Origin: an uncultured Sphingomonadaceae bacterium | GTDB lineage: Bacteria > Pseudomonadota > Alphaproteobacteria > Sphingomonadales > Sphingomonadaceae | DNA length: 34,720 bases | Assembly (NCBI GenBank): GCA_903871605.1 | Contig: CAIQHF010000043.1 | Location: 1-34,720, forward strand | Direction of reading: 5' to 3' | Shown here: positions 17,115-24,153 of the stretch, piece by piece | Layout of the letters: each line of letters starts with the position of its first letter | Numbering within the stretch: position 1 is the stretch's first letter | Notes under the pieces: model-generated | The model's input: only the letters and a program-made list of their open reading frames with translations | The model's database searches: none | Told to the model about the DNA's origin: nothing | Translations under genes and position numbers: made by a program

Positions 17115-17391
17115 AGATATCCGCTGCCAATAGGGGCCGCCCTCTACGGTTCACCATAGCGTCTGCGCGCGAGCGACACGCCGACGCGGCAGATGGGTGC
17201 CAAGGCGGGCGCAAGTGAACCGCAGATGGTGCGGCAGGCCAGATGGAACATACGCAACGTCGTGATGATGGGATGCGGAGCTAAAGCGAGTTCGTTACTT
17301 GTACGCAATAAGTATCATTACGCATGCGTGCACTATTTCTGTGCGCCGCCAATGCGTTGCGGGCGACGCACACCCGGCCGCGCCACGGCGC

Positions 17392-18177
17392 TCACAGCTG
17401 CTTGAAGTCGGGTGGTCGCTTGGCGAAAAAGGCGGCGAGCCCTTCGCGACATTCGACGGACGCGCCGGCCGCGGCGATCGTGCGCGCCTCGCGTTCGAGC
17501 TGCGTCTCATATCCGCTCGCGAAACTCTGCTGGAGCAGCGCGCGGGCGGCGCCCAGCGCCGCGACGGGCGATGCGGCGAGCCGTCGCGCGGCGTCCCGCC
17601 CCTCGCCGGCTAGCGCCTCGTCGTCGACGAGCCGCGTGACCATGCCGATGCGTTCGGCCTCGTCCGCCTTGATGCGGCGGTTGGTGAGGATGATCTCCTG
17701 CGCCCTGCGGAGTCCGACCAGCCGCGGCAGCGTCCAGCTCATGCCACCGTCGGGGGTGAGGCCGAGCGCCCCATAGGCGGCGGTGAAATGCGCCGAGCGC
17801 GCGCACAGCACCACGTCGCCCGATATGGCGAGGCTGAGCCCGGCCCCCGCCGCCGGGCCGTTGACGAGCACGAGCAGGGGCTTTGCCATGCCCGCAAGAC
17901 GCGCGAGCGCCGCGTGGAGCGTGCCGGCGAGTTCGCTCAGCAGCGCCGGCACGCGGTCGCCGGCCGCGGCGAAGAGGCCGACGTCGCCGCCCGCGCAGAA
18001 CAGCCGCCCCGCGCCGGTGAGAACGACGCAGCGGATCGATGCATCGGTCTGGCAGCGGATCGAAGCCTCGGCGAGCGCGCGCGCCATCGGCAGGTCGACG
18101 GCGTTGCCCGCCTCGGGGCGGTTGAGGGTCAGCCAGGCGACGTCATCCGCGACCTCGACGATCAGCGGCGCGGTCAC
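17392..18177 (-). CDS. Enoyl-CoA hydratase/isomerase, PaaG-like
   Basis: A 261-residue crotonase-fold enzyme. It has the oxyanion-hole segments LFCAGGDVGLFA and GPAAGAGLSLAISGDVV. In place of the hydratase glutamates it has GALGLTPDGGMSWTLPRLVG; the Asp (Asp143) in the L-x-P-D-G-G block is where PaaG-type isomerases carry their catalytic Asp, so a double-bond shift or related isomerisation is likelier than simple hydration. Start is the GTG at 18177, overlapping the stop of the kinase-fold gene (GTGA); the frame running to 19317 is a shadow. Last gene of the mini-ORF/acyl-CoA dehydrogenase/kinase/crotonase operon controlled by the operator-like site at 20575. Confidence 0.9.
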   Translation of the reverse strand: MTAPLIVEVADDVAWLTLNRPEAGNAVDLPMARALAEASIRCQTDASIRCVVLTGAGRLFCAGGDVGLFAAAGDRVPALLSELAGTLHAALARLAGMAKPLLVLVNGPAAGAGLSLAISGDVVLCARSAHFTAAYGALGLTPDGGMSWTLPRLVGLRRAQEIILTNRRIKADEAERIGMVTRLVDDEALAGEGRDAARRLAASPVAALGAARALLQQSFASGYETQLEREARTIAAAGASVECREGLAAFFAKRPPDFKQL

Positions 18178-19244
18178 AGGCAGGCGGCCATGCTGTCGCT
18201 GGCGAGCGCGACGAGCTTGGGAAAGCTCGCGGCACGCTCGCGGGCATGCGCGGAGGCGGCGGTGCCGCGCGCCACGCGCCCCTTGATCCCGTGGAAGATC
18301 GCGGCCAATCGGAAATAGTTGAATGCGACGTAAAAGGCATAGTCCGCCTCCGAGATCAGCGGGCGGCCGACACGGCGGCAATAGGCGGCGAGATAGTCGG
18401 CCTCGGACGGGATGCCGAGCGCGGCCAGATCCGCCCCGCCCAGCCCGGCGACGATGTCGGGCGGCATGCGGAACATCATCGCATGATAGGCGAAATCGGC
18501 GAGCGGATGCCCGAGCGTCGACAGCTCCCAGTCGAGCACCGCGAGCACGCGGGGCTCGGTCGGATGGAAGATCATGTTGTCGCAGCGGAAGTCGCCGTGG
18601 ACGATGCGGGTCTCGTCGCCGGCCGGGATATGCGCGGGCAACCAGTCGACCAGCCGGTCCATGTCGGCGTCGCGACCCGCGTCGCCGTCCTCGAGATATT
18701 GCTTGGACCAGCGCGCGATCTGACGCGCGAAATAATTGCCCGGGCGGCCATAGTCGCCCAGCCCGATCGCTTGCGGGTCGATCCGGTGGAGCGCGGCGAT
18801 CGTCGCATTCATCGCGTCGAAATAGGCGGCGCGTTCGCTGCGGCCGACGCCGGGGAAGGTCGCGTCCCAGAAGATCCGGCCTTCGACCATCTCCATCACG
18901 AAGAACCAGCTGCCGATCACCGCGTCGTCCGTGCAGAGCGCATGGACATGCGCCACGGGAAAGCCGGCGGGTCCCAGCGCCGAGAGTATGCGCGCCTCGC
19001 GCTCGACCGCATGCGCGCCCTTCAGCAGCGGCCCGGGCGGCTTGCGGCGGAGCACATAGGCGCGCGCGGGGGTGACGAGCTTGTAGGTCGGGTTCGACTG
19101 GCCGCCCTTGAACTGCTCGACGGCGAGCGGCCCGCAATAGCCCTCGACATGCTCTTCCAGCCAGCGCGCGAGCCGCGCCTCGTCGAAGCGGTGCGCTTCG
19201 CGAACGGCGGTGGTGCCGGCATTGGCGGCGGCATCGACGCTCAT
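18174..19244 (-). CDS. Phosphotransferase (APH/ACAD10-11 N-domain-like kinase)
   Basis: A 356-residue aminoglycoside-phosphotransferase-fold kinase. The ATP-site start EQFKGGQSNPTYKL, the lysine/arginine region AYVLRRKPPG, the catalytic loop VHGDFRCDN (Asp218) and the metal-binding LDWELSTLGHP (Asp238) are all intact. This subtype is closest to the kinase domain fused to acyl-CoA dehydrogenase in human ACAD10/ACAD11 and to LvaA of levulinate catabolism, which phosphorylate 4-hydroxyacyl-CoA. Here the dehydrogenase is encoded by the gene immediately upstream with an ATGA overlap at 19241-19244, a split version of that fusion. A role in removing a hydroxyl from an acyl-CoA is inference from this pairing, not antibiotic resistance. 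Confidence 0.88.
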   Translation of the reverse strand: MSVDAAANAGTTAVREAHRFDEARLARWLEEHVEGYCGPLAVEQFKGGQSNPTYKLVTPARAYVLRRKPPGPLLKGAHAVEREARILSALGPAGFPVAHVHALCTDDAVIGSWFFVMEMVEGRIFWDATFPGVGRSERAAYFDAMNATIAALHRIDPQAIGLGDYGRPGNYFARQIARWSKQYLEDGDAGRDADMDRLVDWLPAHIPAGDETRIVHGDFRCDNMIFHPTEPRVLAVLDWELSTLGHPLADFAYHAMMFRMPPDIVAGLGGADLAALGIPSEADYLAAYCRRVGRPLISEADYAFYVAFNYFRLAAIFHGIKGRVARGTAASAHARERAASFPKLVALASDSMAACL

Positions 19245-20431
19245 CCCTGCCGTCCCTTCCAGTCGCGCTTGATCGTCTTGGCGAGACTCCATTTGTGGAC
19301 TTCGGTCGGGCCGTCATAGATGCGGAACGCGCGGATCTCGCGGAACACCTGCTCGACGATCGTGTCGCTGGTGACGCCCGTGCCCCCCATCACCTGCACG
19401 CAGCGATCGGCGACACGCATCAGCGCCTCGGACACCGCGACCTTGGTCATCGAGCTCTCGGTGCCACCCGGCTGGCCGGCGTCGAGCACGCCCGCGCACC
19501 AATCGACCATCAGCTCGGCCTGGCGCAGGTCGATCAGATTTTCCGCCAGCATGAAGCCGACGCCTTCGTGGTCGATCAAGGTCTTGCCGAATGCCTCGCG
19601 GCGACAGGCATAGTCGGTCGCGATCTCGTTGGCGCGGATGCACGCGCCGAGCCAGCGCATGCAGTGCGACAGCCGCGCGGGCGCGAGACGCACCTGCGCA
19701 TAGCGGAACCCCTCCCCCGGCTGTCCGAGCATCTGGTCGGCGGGAATGCGCAGATCCTCGATCGCGACCACCGCATGACCGCCCGGCATCGACGAGTCGA
19801 TCGTGTTCGGCACGCGCTCGATGCGGATCGCGGGATCGGGCAGGTCGACGAGGAACATGCAGGCGCCGCCCGTGCCGTCGGTGGCCTCGGACTTGGCCAT
19901 GACGATCCCGACCTGCGCGCCGTCGGCGCCGGTGATGAACGCCTTGCGGCCGTTGACCACCCAATGATTGCCGTCGAGCCGGCAGGTCGTGCGCATCATC
20001 GACGGATCTGAACCGGCGCCGCCCTCGTCGGCGGGCTCGGTCATGAAGAAGGCGGACCGCGCGTGGCCCTCGACCAGGGGCCGCAGGAAGCGCGCCTTGA
20101 TCTCGGGACTGCCGACCCTGCCGAGCAGATACATATTGCCCTCGTCGGGCGCCGCGGTGTTGAGCGCGAGCGGCCCGAGCGGCGAGAGGCCCGATGCCCG
20201 AAGCACGATCGCGGTCTCGCGCTGCGACAGATGGCGCCCGTCGCCGAGGATGTGCGGCGTCAGCACGCCCGCGGCGCGCGCTTTCTCCTTGAGCTCGGCG
20301 ACGAGTTCCTCGGTCGGGCAATCATGATGATCCCGGCGCGGATCCCGTTCGTAGGGCACCACAATGTCGCGCACGAAGGCCTCGACCTTCGCCGCGATCT
20401 CGGCGGTCTGCTCCGCTCCGACCCCGCTCAT
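19241..20431 (-). CDS. Acyl-CoA dehydrogenase (ACAD10/11-like)
   Basis: A 396-residue FAD-dependent acyl-CoA dehydrogenase. FAD-binding segments FFMTEPADEGGAGSDPS and NHWVVNGRKAFITGA lie in the first half; the C-terminal helices contain QVMGGTGVTSDTIVEQVFREIRAFRIYDGPTEVH. At the position where MCAD-type enzymes have the catalytic Glu (Y-E-G) there is Asp373 (Y-D-G-P-T-E), as expected for the ACAD10/11/LvaC-like branch. ATG at 20431 has only a weak GAGGCGG upstream and overlaps the stop of a 26-codon mini-ORF that has a much stronger ribosome-binding site, suggesting translational coupling. It is followed by the kinase gene with a 4-base overlap. Electrons would go to ETF and ETF-QO. Confidence 0.9.
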   Translation of the reverse strand: MSGVGAEQTAEIAAKVEAFVRDIVVPYERDPRRDHHDCPTEELVAELKEKARAAGVLTPHILGDGRHLSQRETAIVLRASGLSPLGPLALNTAAPDEGNMYLLGRVGSPEIKARFLRPLVEGHARSAFFMTEPADEGGAGSDPSMMRTTCRLDGNHWVVNGRKAFITGADGAQVGIVMAKSEATDGTGGACMFLVDLPDPAIRIERVPNTIDSSMPGGHAVVAIEDLRIPADQMLGQPGEGFRYAQVRLAPARLSHCMRWLGACIRANEIATDYACRREAFGKTLIDHEGVGFMLAENLIDLRQAELMVDWCAGVLDAGQPGGTESSMTKVAVSEALMRVADRCVQVMGGTGVTSDTIVEQVFREIRAFRIYDGPTEVHKWSLAKTIKRDWKGRQG

Positions 20432-20508
20432 CGCGACGCCGCCTCGAACAGCCGGATGCGCGCGACCGCCACGTCGGCGGTCCGCGCGGAGTCGAAACCG
20501 ATGTTCAT
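20428..20508 (-). CDS. Mini-ORF, 26 codons, coupled to acyl-CoA dehydrogenase
   Basis: ATG at 20508 is preceded by GGGAGAGAGGA, the best ribosome-binding sequence in this operon. It encodes 26 residues (MNIGFDSARTADVAVARIRL, then FEAASR) and stops at 20428-20430, overlapping the dehydrogenase ATG (ATGA). Almost all third codon positions are G or C, as in real genes here. It may be a translation-loading leader, a small protein in its own right, or the 5' remnant of a longer ancestral gene. In levulinate operons a small protein (LvaB) accompanies the kinase, but this one is far shorter, so I do not equate them. Confidence 0.45.
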   Translation of the reverse strand: MNIGFDSARTADVAVARIRLFEAASR

Positions 20509-20574
20509 TCCTCTCTCCCGATTATCCGGTTTCGCTAGACCGCCGGCACCGCGCTGGCAAGAATAATAGCCAAT

Positions 20575-20587
20575 ATCGTCCGACGAT
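20575..20587. promoter_or_regulatory. Operator site 1 for GntR/FadR-type regulator
   Basis: ATCGTCCGACGAT is a perfect palindrome except for its central base. It fits the T-N-G-T-NNN-A-C-N-A consensus of FadR-subfamily GntR regulators. It lies 66 bases upstream of the mini-ORF/acyl-CoA dehydrogenase start and immediately after the stop codon of the DUF5134-like gene. Its flanks (AAT on the left, CT on the right) are identical to those of site 2 at 24101-24113. Confidence 0.75.
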
Positions 20588-21172
20588 CTATCCCACCAGC
20601 AACATCCCAATCATGCCCACGTCCATCGCGACATGGGGGACGATCGACATCAGCGGCGCCGCTGTACGAAGGCGCTGCGGCAGCCTACCGGCGAAGACGG
20701 TCAGGGTCACGACGCTCGCCAGATCGAACAGGAAGAAAGCGGCGCACGCCCGTTCCAGCCAGACCAGCGGGTGCGGCATCGCCATCGCGCGCATCGGCGC
20801 GGGCGCCATCCCGACAATCAGCCACGCCATGAGCAACGCCGCCGCGACGTGGATAATCGCCGCGATCACGACGACGCTACGCTGGCCGGCGGGGGGCCGC
20901 CGCCGCAGCGCAGGAACGATCACGAGCAGCAGCGCGCACAGCGCGATCGCTGTCGCACTCGTCCGAGCGAGCGCGCCGGACCAGAGCGGCGTCATCATCG
21001 CCGCCATCGCGGCGTTCATCAGCAGGTGCGTGAATTCGGTCTCCCAGCCATAGCCAGCCAGCACGCGACGCCGCCCGCGCGCCAGCTGGCACAGCTCGAC
21101 GATGCCGATCAGGACCGCTGCGGCGGACAATGCCAGCAGCGCGTCGCGCAGCCAGACCGGAGCGGCGCTCAT
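20588..21172 (-). CDS. Six-pass membrane protein, DUF5134-like
   Basis: A 194-residue integral membrane protein with about six hydrophobic helices (starting near LRDALLALSAAAVLIG and ending PHVAMDVGMIGMLLVG at the C-terminus). Several helices carry His and Met at regular spacing (FTHLLMNAAMAAMM, MAMPHPLVWLER, VPHVAMDVGMIGM), which hints at heme or metal binding and fits DUF5134-type proteins as I recall them; the family call is tentative. The ATG at 21172 begins just ahead of the first helix. It lies 43 bases after the SDR gene, as the last member of the linalool-dehydratase-like operon, and its stop codon touches operator site 1. Confidence 0.75.
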   Translation of the reverse strand: MSAAPVWLRDALLALSAAAVLIGIVELCQLARGRRRVLAGYGWETEFTHLLMNAAMAAMMTPLWSGALARTSATAIALCALLLVIVPALRRRPPAGQRSVVVIAAIIHVAAALLMAWLIVGMAPAPMRAMAMPHPLVWLERACAAFFLFDLASVVTLTVFAGRLPQRLRTAAPLMSIVPHVAMDVGMIGMLLVG

Positions 21173-21215
21173 CGACGGTGGGCGGACATCCGCTCTGTCG
21201 GCCCCGTCGCGTCCG

Positions 21216-21980
21216 TCATGCCATGAGCCCACCGCAATTGGCGTGGAACACCTGGCCCGTCACGCACCCGGCGCGATCGGACGCGAGGAACGCCACGACC
21301 TCGGCGATCTCGCGTGGCTCGGCCAGGCGTCCGAGCGGCAGATTGCTGGTCACAGCAGCGGTCGCCCCCGTCGTGTCCACCTGCATCAGCGCGCGGACCG
21401 TCTCGGTCAGCGTCGGGCCCGCCGACACCGCGTTGACGCGGACGAGCGGCGCCGCCTCCGCGGCAGCCGCGCGGGTCAGCGCCTCGACACCGGCCTTGCT
21501 CGCGCCGTAGACGGACAGGCCGGGCGTCGGGAAGCGCGCCGCCATCGACGACATGTTGACGATCGCACCGCCGCCGCCCGCCCGCATCACGGGAATGGCG
21601 GCACGGCAGAGATTGAAGGTGCCGGCAAGATTGATCGCTATGCTGTCGGCGAACTGGCGGTCGTCCGTATGCTCGAGAAGCGCGGTCGGAAAGGCGCCGG
21701 CGATGTTGGCGACGATATCGAGCCGGCCGAAGCGCTGCATCGCGGCCTCGACCGCGCGCGTGGCGAGATCGCTGGCGGCGACGTCGCCGGCGACGGGCTC
21801 GACGCCCGTTCCCCGATCGATCGCGCGCGCGGCATCGGCGAGCCGAGTGGCATCCTGCCCGACGACGACGAGCGCCGCCCCGCGTTCCGCGAGTAGTTCC
21901 GCCACGGCACGGCCTATGCCGCGCGAGGCGCCCGTGACGATCGCGACCTTCCCGGCGAAGTCACCCTCACCATTCGCCAC
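21216..21980 (-). CDS. Short-chain dehydrogenase/reductase (SDR)
   Basis: A 254-residue classical SDR that oxidises an alcohol or reduces a ketone or aldehyde with NAD(P). The cofactor motif TGASRGIG, the NAG-equivalent NIAGAF, the active-site Ser in VNMSSMAARF, and the Y-x-x-x-K pair (Tyr158 and Lys162 in YGASKAG) are present. It starts with a GTG at 21980 that overlaps the 57-residue membrane-protein gene by 14 bases; no strong ribosome-binding site is seen, so coupling is likely. Being two genes after a linalool dehydratase/isomerase-like enzyme, it may oxidise the alcohol that enzyme forms (inference). Confidence 0.9.
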   Translation of the reverse strand: MANGEGDFAGKVAIVTGASRGIGRAVAELLAERGAALVVVGQDATRLADAARAIDRGTGVEPVAGDVAASDLATRAVEAAMQRFGRLDIVANIAGAFPTALLEHTDDRQFADSIAINLAGTFNLCRAAIPVMRAGGGGAIVNMSSMAARFPTPGLSVYGASKAGVEALTRAAAAEAAPLVRVNAVSAGPTLTETVRALMQVDTTGATAAVTSNLPLGRLAEPREIAEVVAFLASDRAGCVTGQVFHANCGGLMA

Positions 21981-22140
21981 GGCGCACCGCGGGCATCGGA
22001 TTGCGGCCGCGAAGCTTGCCGATCAGCGTCGCGGGATGCTCGCCCGGCCGCGCGCGCAACAGCCCCCAGTACAGGCCCCATCGCCGGACCGTCGCGAACG
22101 CCTGCGCGAGCAGATAGGCGGCGATGATGCAGCAGGCCAC
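21967..22140 (-). CDS. Small membrane protein (57 residues)
   Basis: A short frame from a GTG at 22140, three bases after the stop of the linalool-dehydratase-like gene, to a TGA at 21967. The 57 residues begin with one hydrophobic helix (VACCIIAAYLLAQAFATV) followed by a basic tail (LLRARPGEHPATLIGKLRGR). It fills the space between two operon genes and overlaps the SDR start by 14 bases, which supports a real gene. No family is recognised. The positive tail after the helix suggests a cytoplasmic C-terminus. It might anchor or assist the enzyme upstream. Confidence 0.55.
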   Translation of the reverse strand: MACCIIAAYLLAQAFATVRRWGLYWGLLRARPGEHPATLIGKLRGRNPMPAVRRGEW

Positions 22141-22143
22141 CGC

Positions 22144-24066
22144 CTAGGCGACCGGAACGAGGTGCAGTTCGAGGCGATTGGCGAGCATCACGTCGAGGCT
22201 CGCCGTGCCTTGCGCGTCCGCCACGATCTGCTCGCCGCTCTGCCGGACGCGGTAGGTCTGGCCCGGGACGAGCCTCGCGAAGCCGAGCCGCGTGCGGACT
22301 GCGTCGCCGCCGGGACGCAATACCAGGTCCAGCGCCTCGCCGTCGCTGACGGCGCGCGTCACGATGGTGTGCGGATAGACGGCCTCGGACAGGATCGGGC
22401 CGCGCGCCCACGCCTCGGGCAGGCCCTTGTTGACCATGTCGCGCACCGTGTTGCGCCCTGCCCACGACATGGCGTCGGCGATCCCCTCGCCATAGCGCTC
22501 GTCCATCGTCTTGCGGGTGGCCGCGATGATCGGCTCGTCGCCCATCTCCGCGGCCGCCCACAGCACCATCACCAGCGGATTGAGCTCGGGCCATTTGGAG
22601 AAGTCGGCGGGCTTGCGCGTATCCCAGCCGAGCGGCAATAGCCGGAAATCGAGCCCGCCGTCGGCGCCGACGCGCATGAAGTCCTGCTTGAGGATCTGCC
22701 ACAGCCGCTCCGCCTGCTCGGGCGCATGCGGGGTGAGGAAGCGGATGCCCCAGGTCTCGCCGAACAGCCCCGAAAGACTGGGCACCTGGAAGCCGAACGG
22801 CGCCGACGTGCACACCTTGATGCGCCCGTCGGGGAGCATCATCTCCTCGCGCATCGACTGCTCGAAGCGTTCGGCGATGGCATCCTCATAATGCGTGCCG
22901 TGCCGCTTGTCGTGGAAGCGCAAGGCGGTCCGGCCGACGAGATTGCACATCGAATAGATCCAGCGCGGCTCGCACGGGAACCAGCCGAAATCGTAGCGCT
23001 GATAGTTCTTGACCACCTCTTCGAGCAGCGACGCGTGATTATAGGGAAACGCCGTCTTGTCGTCCCAGCGGAAGGTGAGCGCACCGGGTTTGGCGAAGGG
23101 CTGCGTGCCGCTCGACGTCTCGAACATGCCGAGCGATACGCCGAGAAACCCCGACAGCATGATATTGTCGATGTGGACCGGATTCTTGTCGGGCTTGAAA
23201 TTGCCCCACAGGCTTTCCCAATACCAGTAATTCCATGTCTTCCGGTCGATATGCTTGCGGATCAGGTTTTCCTGCGCCGTGTTCAGATAGCCATGGAACG
23301 CGGGAAGCTGCGTATATTGGCCGAGCGACAAATTCCACGACATCGTGCAGATCTGGTAGCGTAGCGCGCCGTCCTGCCAGGTGTCGTTCATCGCAAAGCC
23401 GGTCCACGAGTCGACCGGCTGGAGCGCGAGATCGAGCATGCGGCGGAACTCGCCGATCTGCCCCGCCGGCATCTCGTCGCGGGCTTCGATCGGATGATCG
23501 CGCAGCAGTGGTTCGGCCGCGGCGATCCTGACGTTCCATTTCTTCGCGCGCGCCCTGGCGGCGGCGAAATTGCCACGGCGGCGCAGCGCCAGGCCACCAT
23601 GAACCGCGGCCATCGCGGCCGGCACGCCGATCTCCATCCAGGCGACGCCCGGCGATCCCTTTATCCACGCCGCCGAGAGCAAGGCGGTGCCGATCAGCAC
23701 GCCGGGTGGTCCCAGGATCACGCCACGCGCCCACCAGATGAACAGAATGACGAGGAATGCCGCGAACGAGGCGAGCGCGAACGCGACGCCCAGGACGCCG
23801 CCCGCGAAGAGGAAGCCGCCACCAGGCACGATCAGGCCGAGCCCGAAGGCCTTCCATTGGGAGCCCATCTGCAGCAGGCAGGGCAGCACCCCGATCACGA
23901 ACAGCGCCGCGAGCGCGGCATAGGACATCCTCAGCCGGCGCGCCGTCAGCGGACCATGCATCCGCGTGAGATCGGGGATCGGGGGGATGCGATCGATCAG
24001 CTTCGGGGGGAGCGGGGCCGTGCCCCGCCCCATATGTCCGACAGCCTCGACGAACTGCGTACTCAT
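22144..24066 (-). CDS. Membrane-anchored linalool dehydratase/isomerase-like protein
   Basis: A 640-residue protein. The N-terminal 180 residues hold about five hydrophobic segments (MSYAALAALFVIGVLPCLLQ, GGVLGVAFALASFAAFLVILF and others). The C-terminal part resembles the linalool dehydratase/isomerase of Castellaniella defragrans: the pair Cys365/Cys374 in FPCEPRWIYSMCN has the same nine-residue spacing and CEP...CN frame as the catalytic cysteines of that enzyme, followed by LRFHDKRHGTHYEDA. The family removes or adds water at, or isomerises, tertiary allylic alcohols. The histidine that I recall in the KGHLNLMYG segment of the model enzyme appears as Phe (SGFLGVSLG), so the substrate may differ. 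ATG at 24066 has GGGGGAGAGG upstream. First gene of an operon with operator site 2. Confidence 0.72.
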   Translation of the reverse strand: MSTQFVEAVGHMGRGTAPLPPKLIDRIPPIPDLTRMHGPLTARRLRMSYAALAALFVIGVLPCLLQMGSQWKAFGLGLIVPGGGFLFAGGVLGVAFALASFAAFLVILFIWWARGVILGPPGVLIGTALLSAAWIKGSPGVAWMEIGVPAAMAAVHGGLALRRRGNFAAARARAKKWNVRIAAAEPLLRDHPIEARDEMPAGQIGEFRRMLDLALQPVDSWTGFAMNDTWQDGALRYQICTMSWNLSLGQYTQLPAFHGYLNTAQENLIRKHIDRKTWNYWYWESLWGNFKPDKNPVHIDNIMLSGFLGVSLGMFETSSGTQPFAKPGALTFRWDDKTAFPYNHASLLEEVVKNYQRYDFGWFPCEPRWIYSMCNLVGRTALRFHDKRHGTHYEDAIAERFEQSMREEMMLPDGRIKVCTSAPFGFQVPSLSGLFGETWGIRFLTPHAPEQAERLWQILKQDFMRVGADGGLDFRLLPLGWDTRKPADFSKWPELNPLVMVLWAAAEMGDEPIIAATRKTMDERYGEGIADAMSWAGRNTVRDMVNKGLPEAWARGPILSEAVYPHTIVTRAVSDGEALDLVLRPGGDAVRTRLGFARLVPGQTYRVRQSGEQIVADAQGTASLDVMLANRLELHLVPVA

Positions 24067-24100
24067 GCTGACCTCTCCCCCGCTTGTGCGAGTTTCGAAT

Positions 24101-24113
24101 ATCGTAGAACGAT
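24101..24113. promoter_or_regulatory. Operator site 2 for GntR/FadR-type regulator
   Basis: ATCGTAGAACGAT keeps both TCGT and ACGA half-sites around a 3-base spacer and shares its flanks (AAT left, CT right) with site 1. It lies 34 bases upstream of the linalool-dehydratase-like start, in the 87-base gap between that gene and the stop of the TonB-dependent receptor gene. Confidence 0.75.
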
Positions 24114-24153
24114 CTCGTCGGATACGCAATGTCGCCGAGCGGCGACCCCCGGG

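Noticed and set aside
17300-17325. Fur-like box (AATAAGTATCATTA)
   Set aside because: The symmetry is poor and no iron gene follows; the similarity is probably due to low GC.
17193-17405. 70-residue plus-strand frame in the gap before the crotonase gene
   Set aside because: No ribosome-binding site, irregular composition, no recognisable features.
18174-19244. Aminoglycoside resistance kinase
   Set aside because: Same fold, but sequence type and overlap with an acyl-CoA dehydrogenase point to acyl-CoA metabolism.
24116-24127. Second operator copy beside site 2 (TCGTCGGATACG)
   Set aside because: Only the left half-site fits; the right half does not match ACGA.
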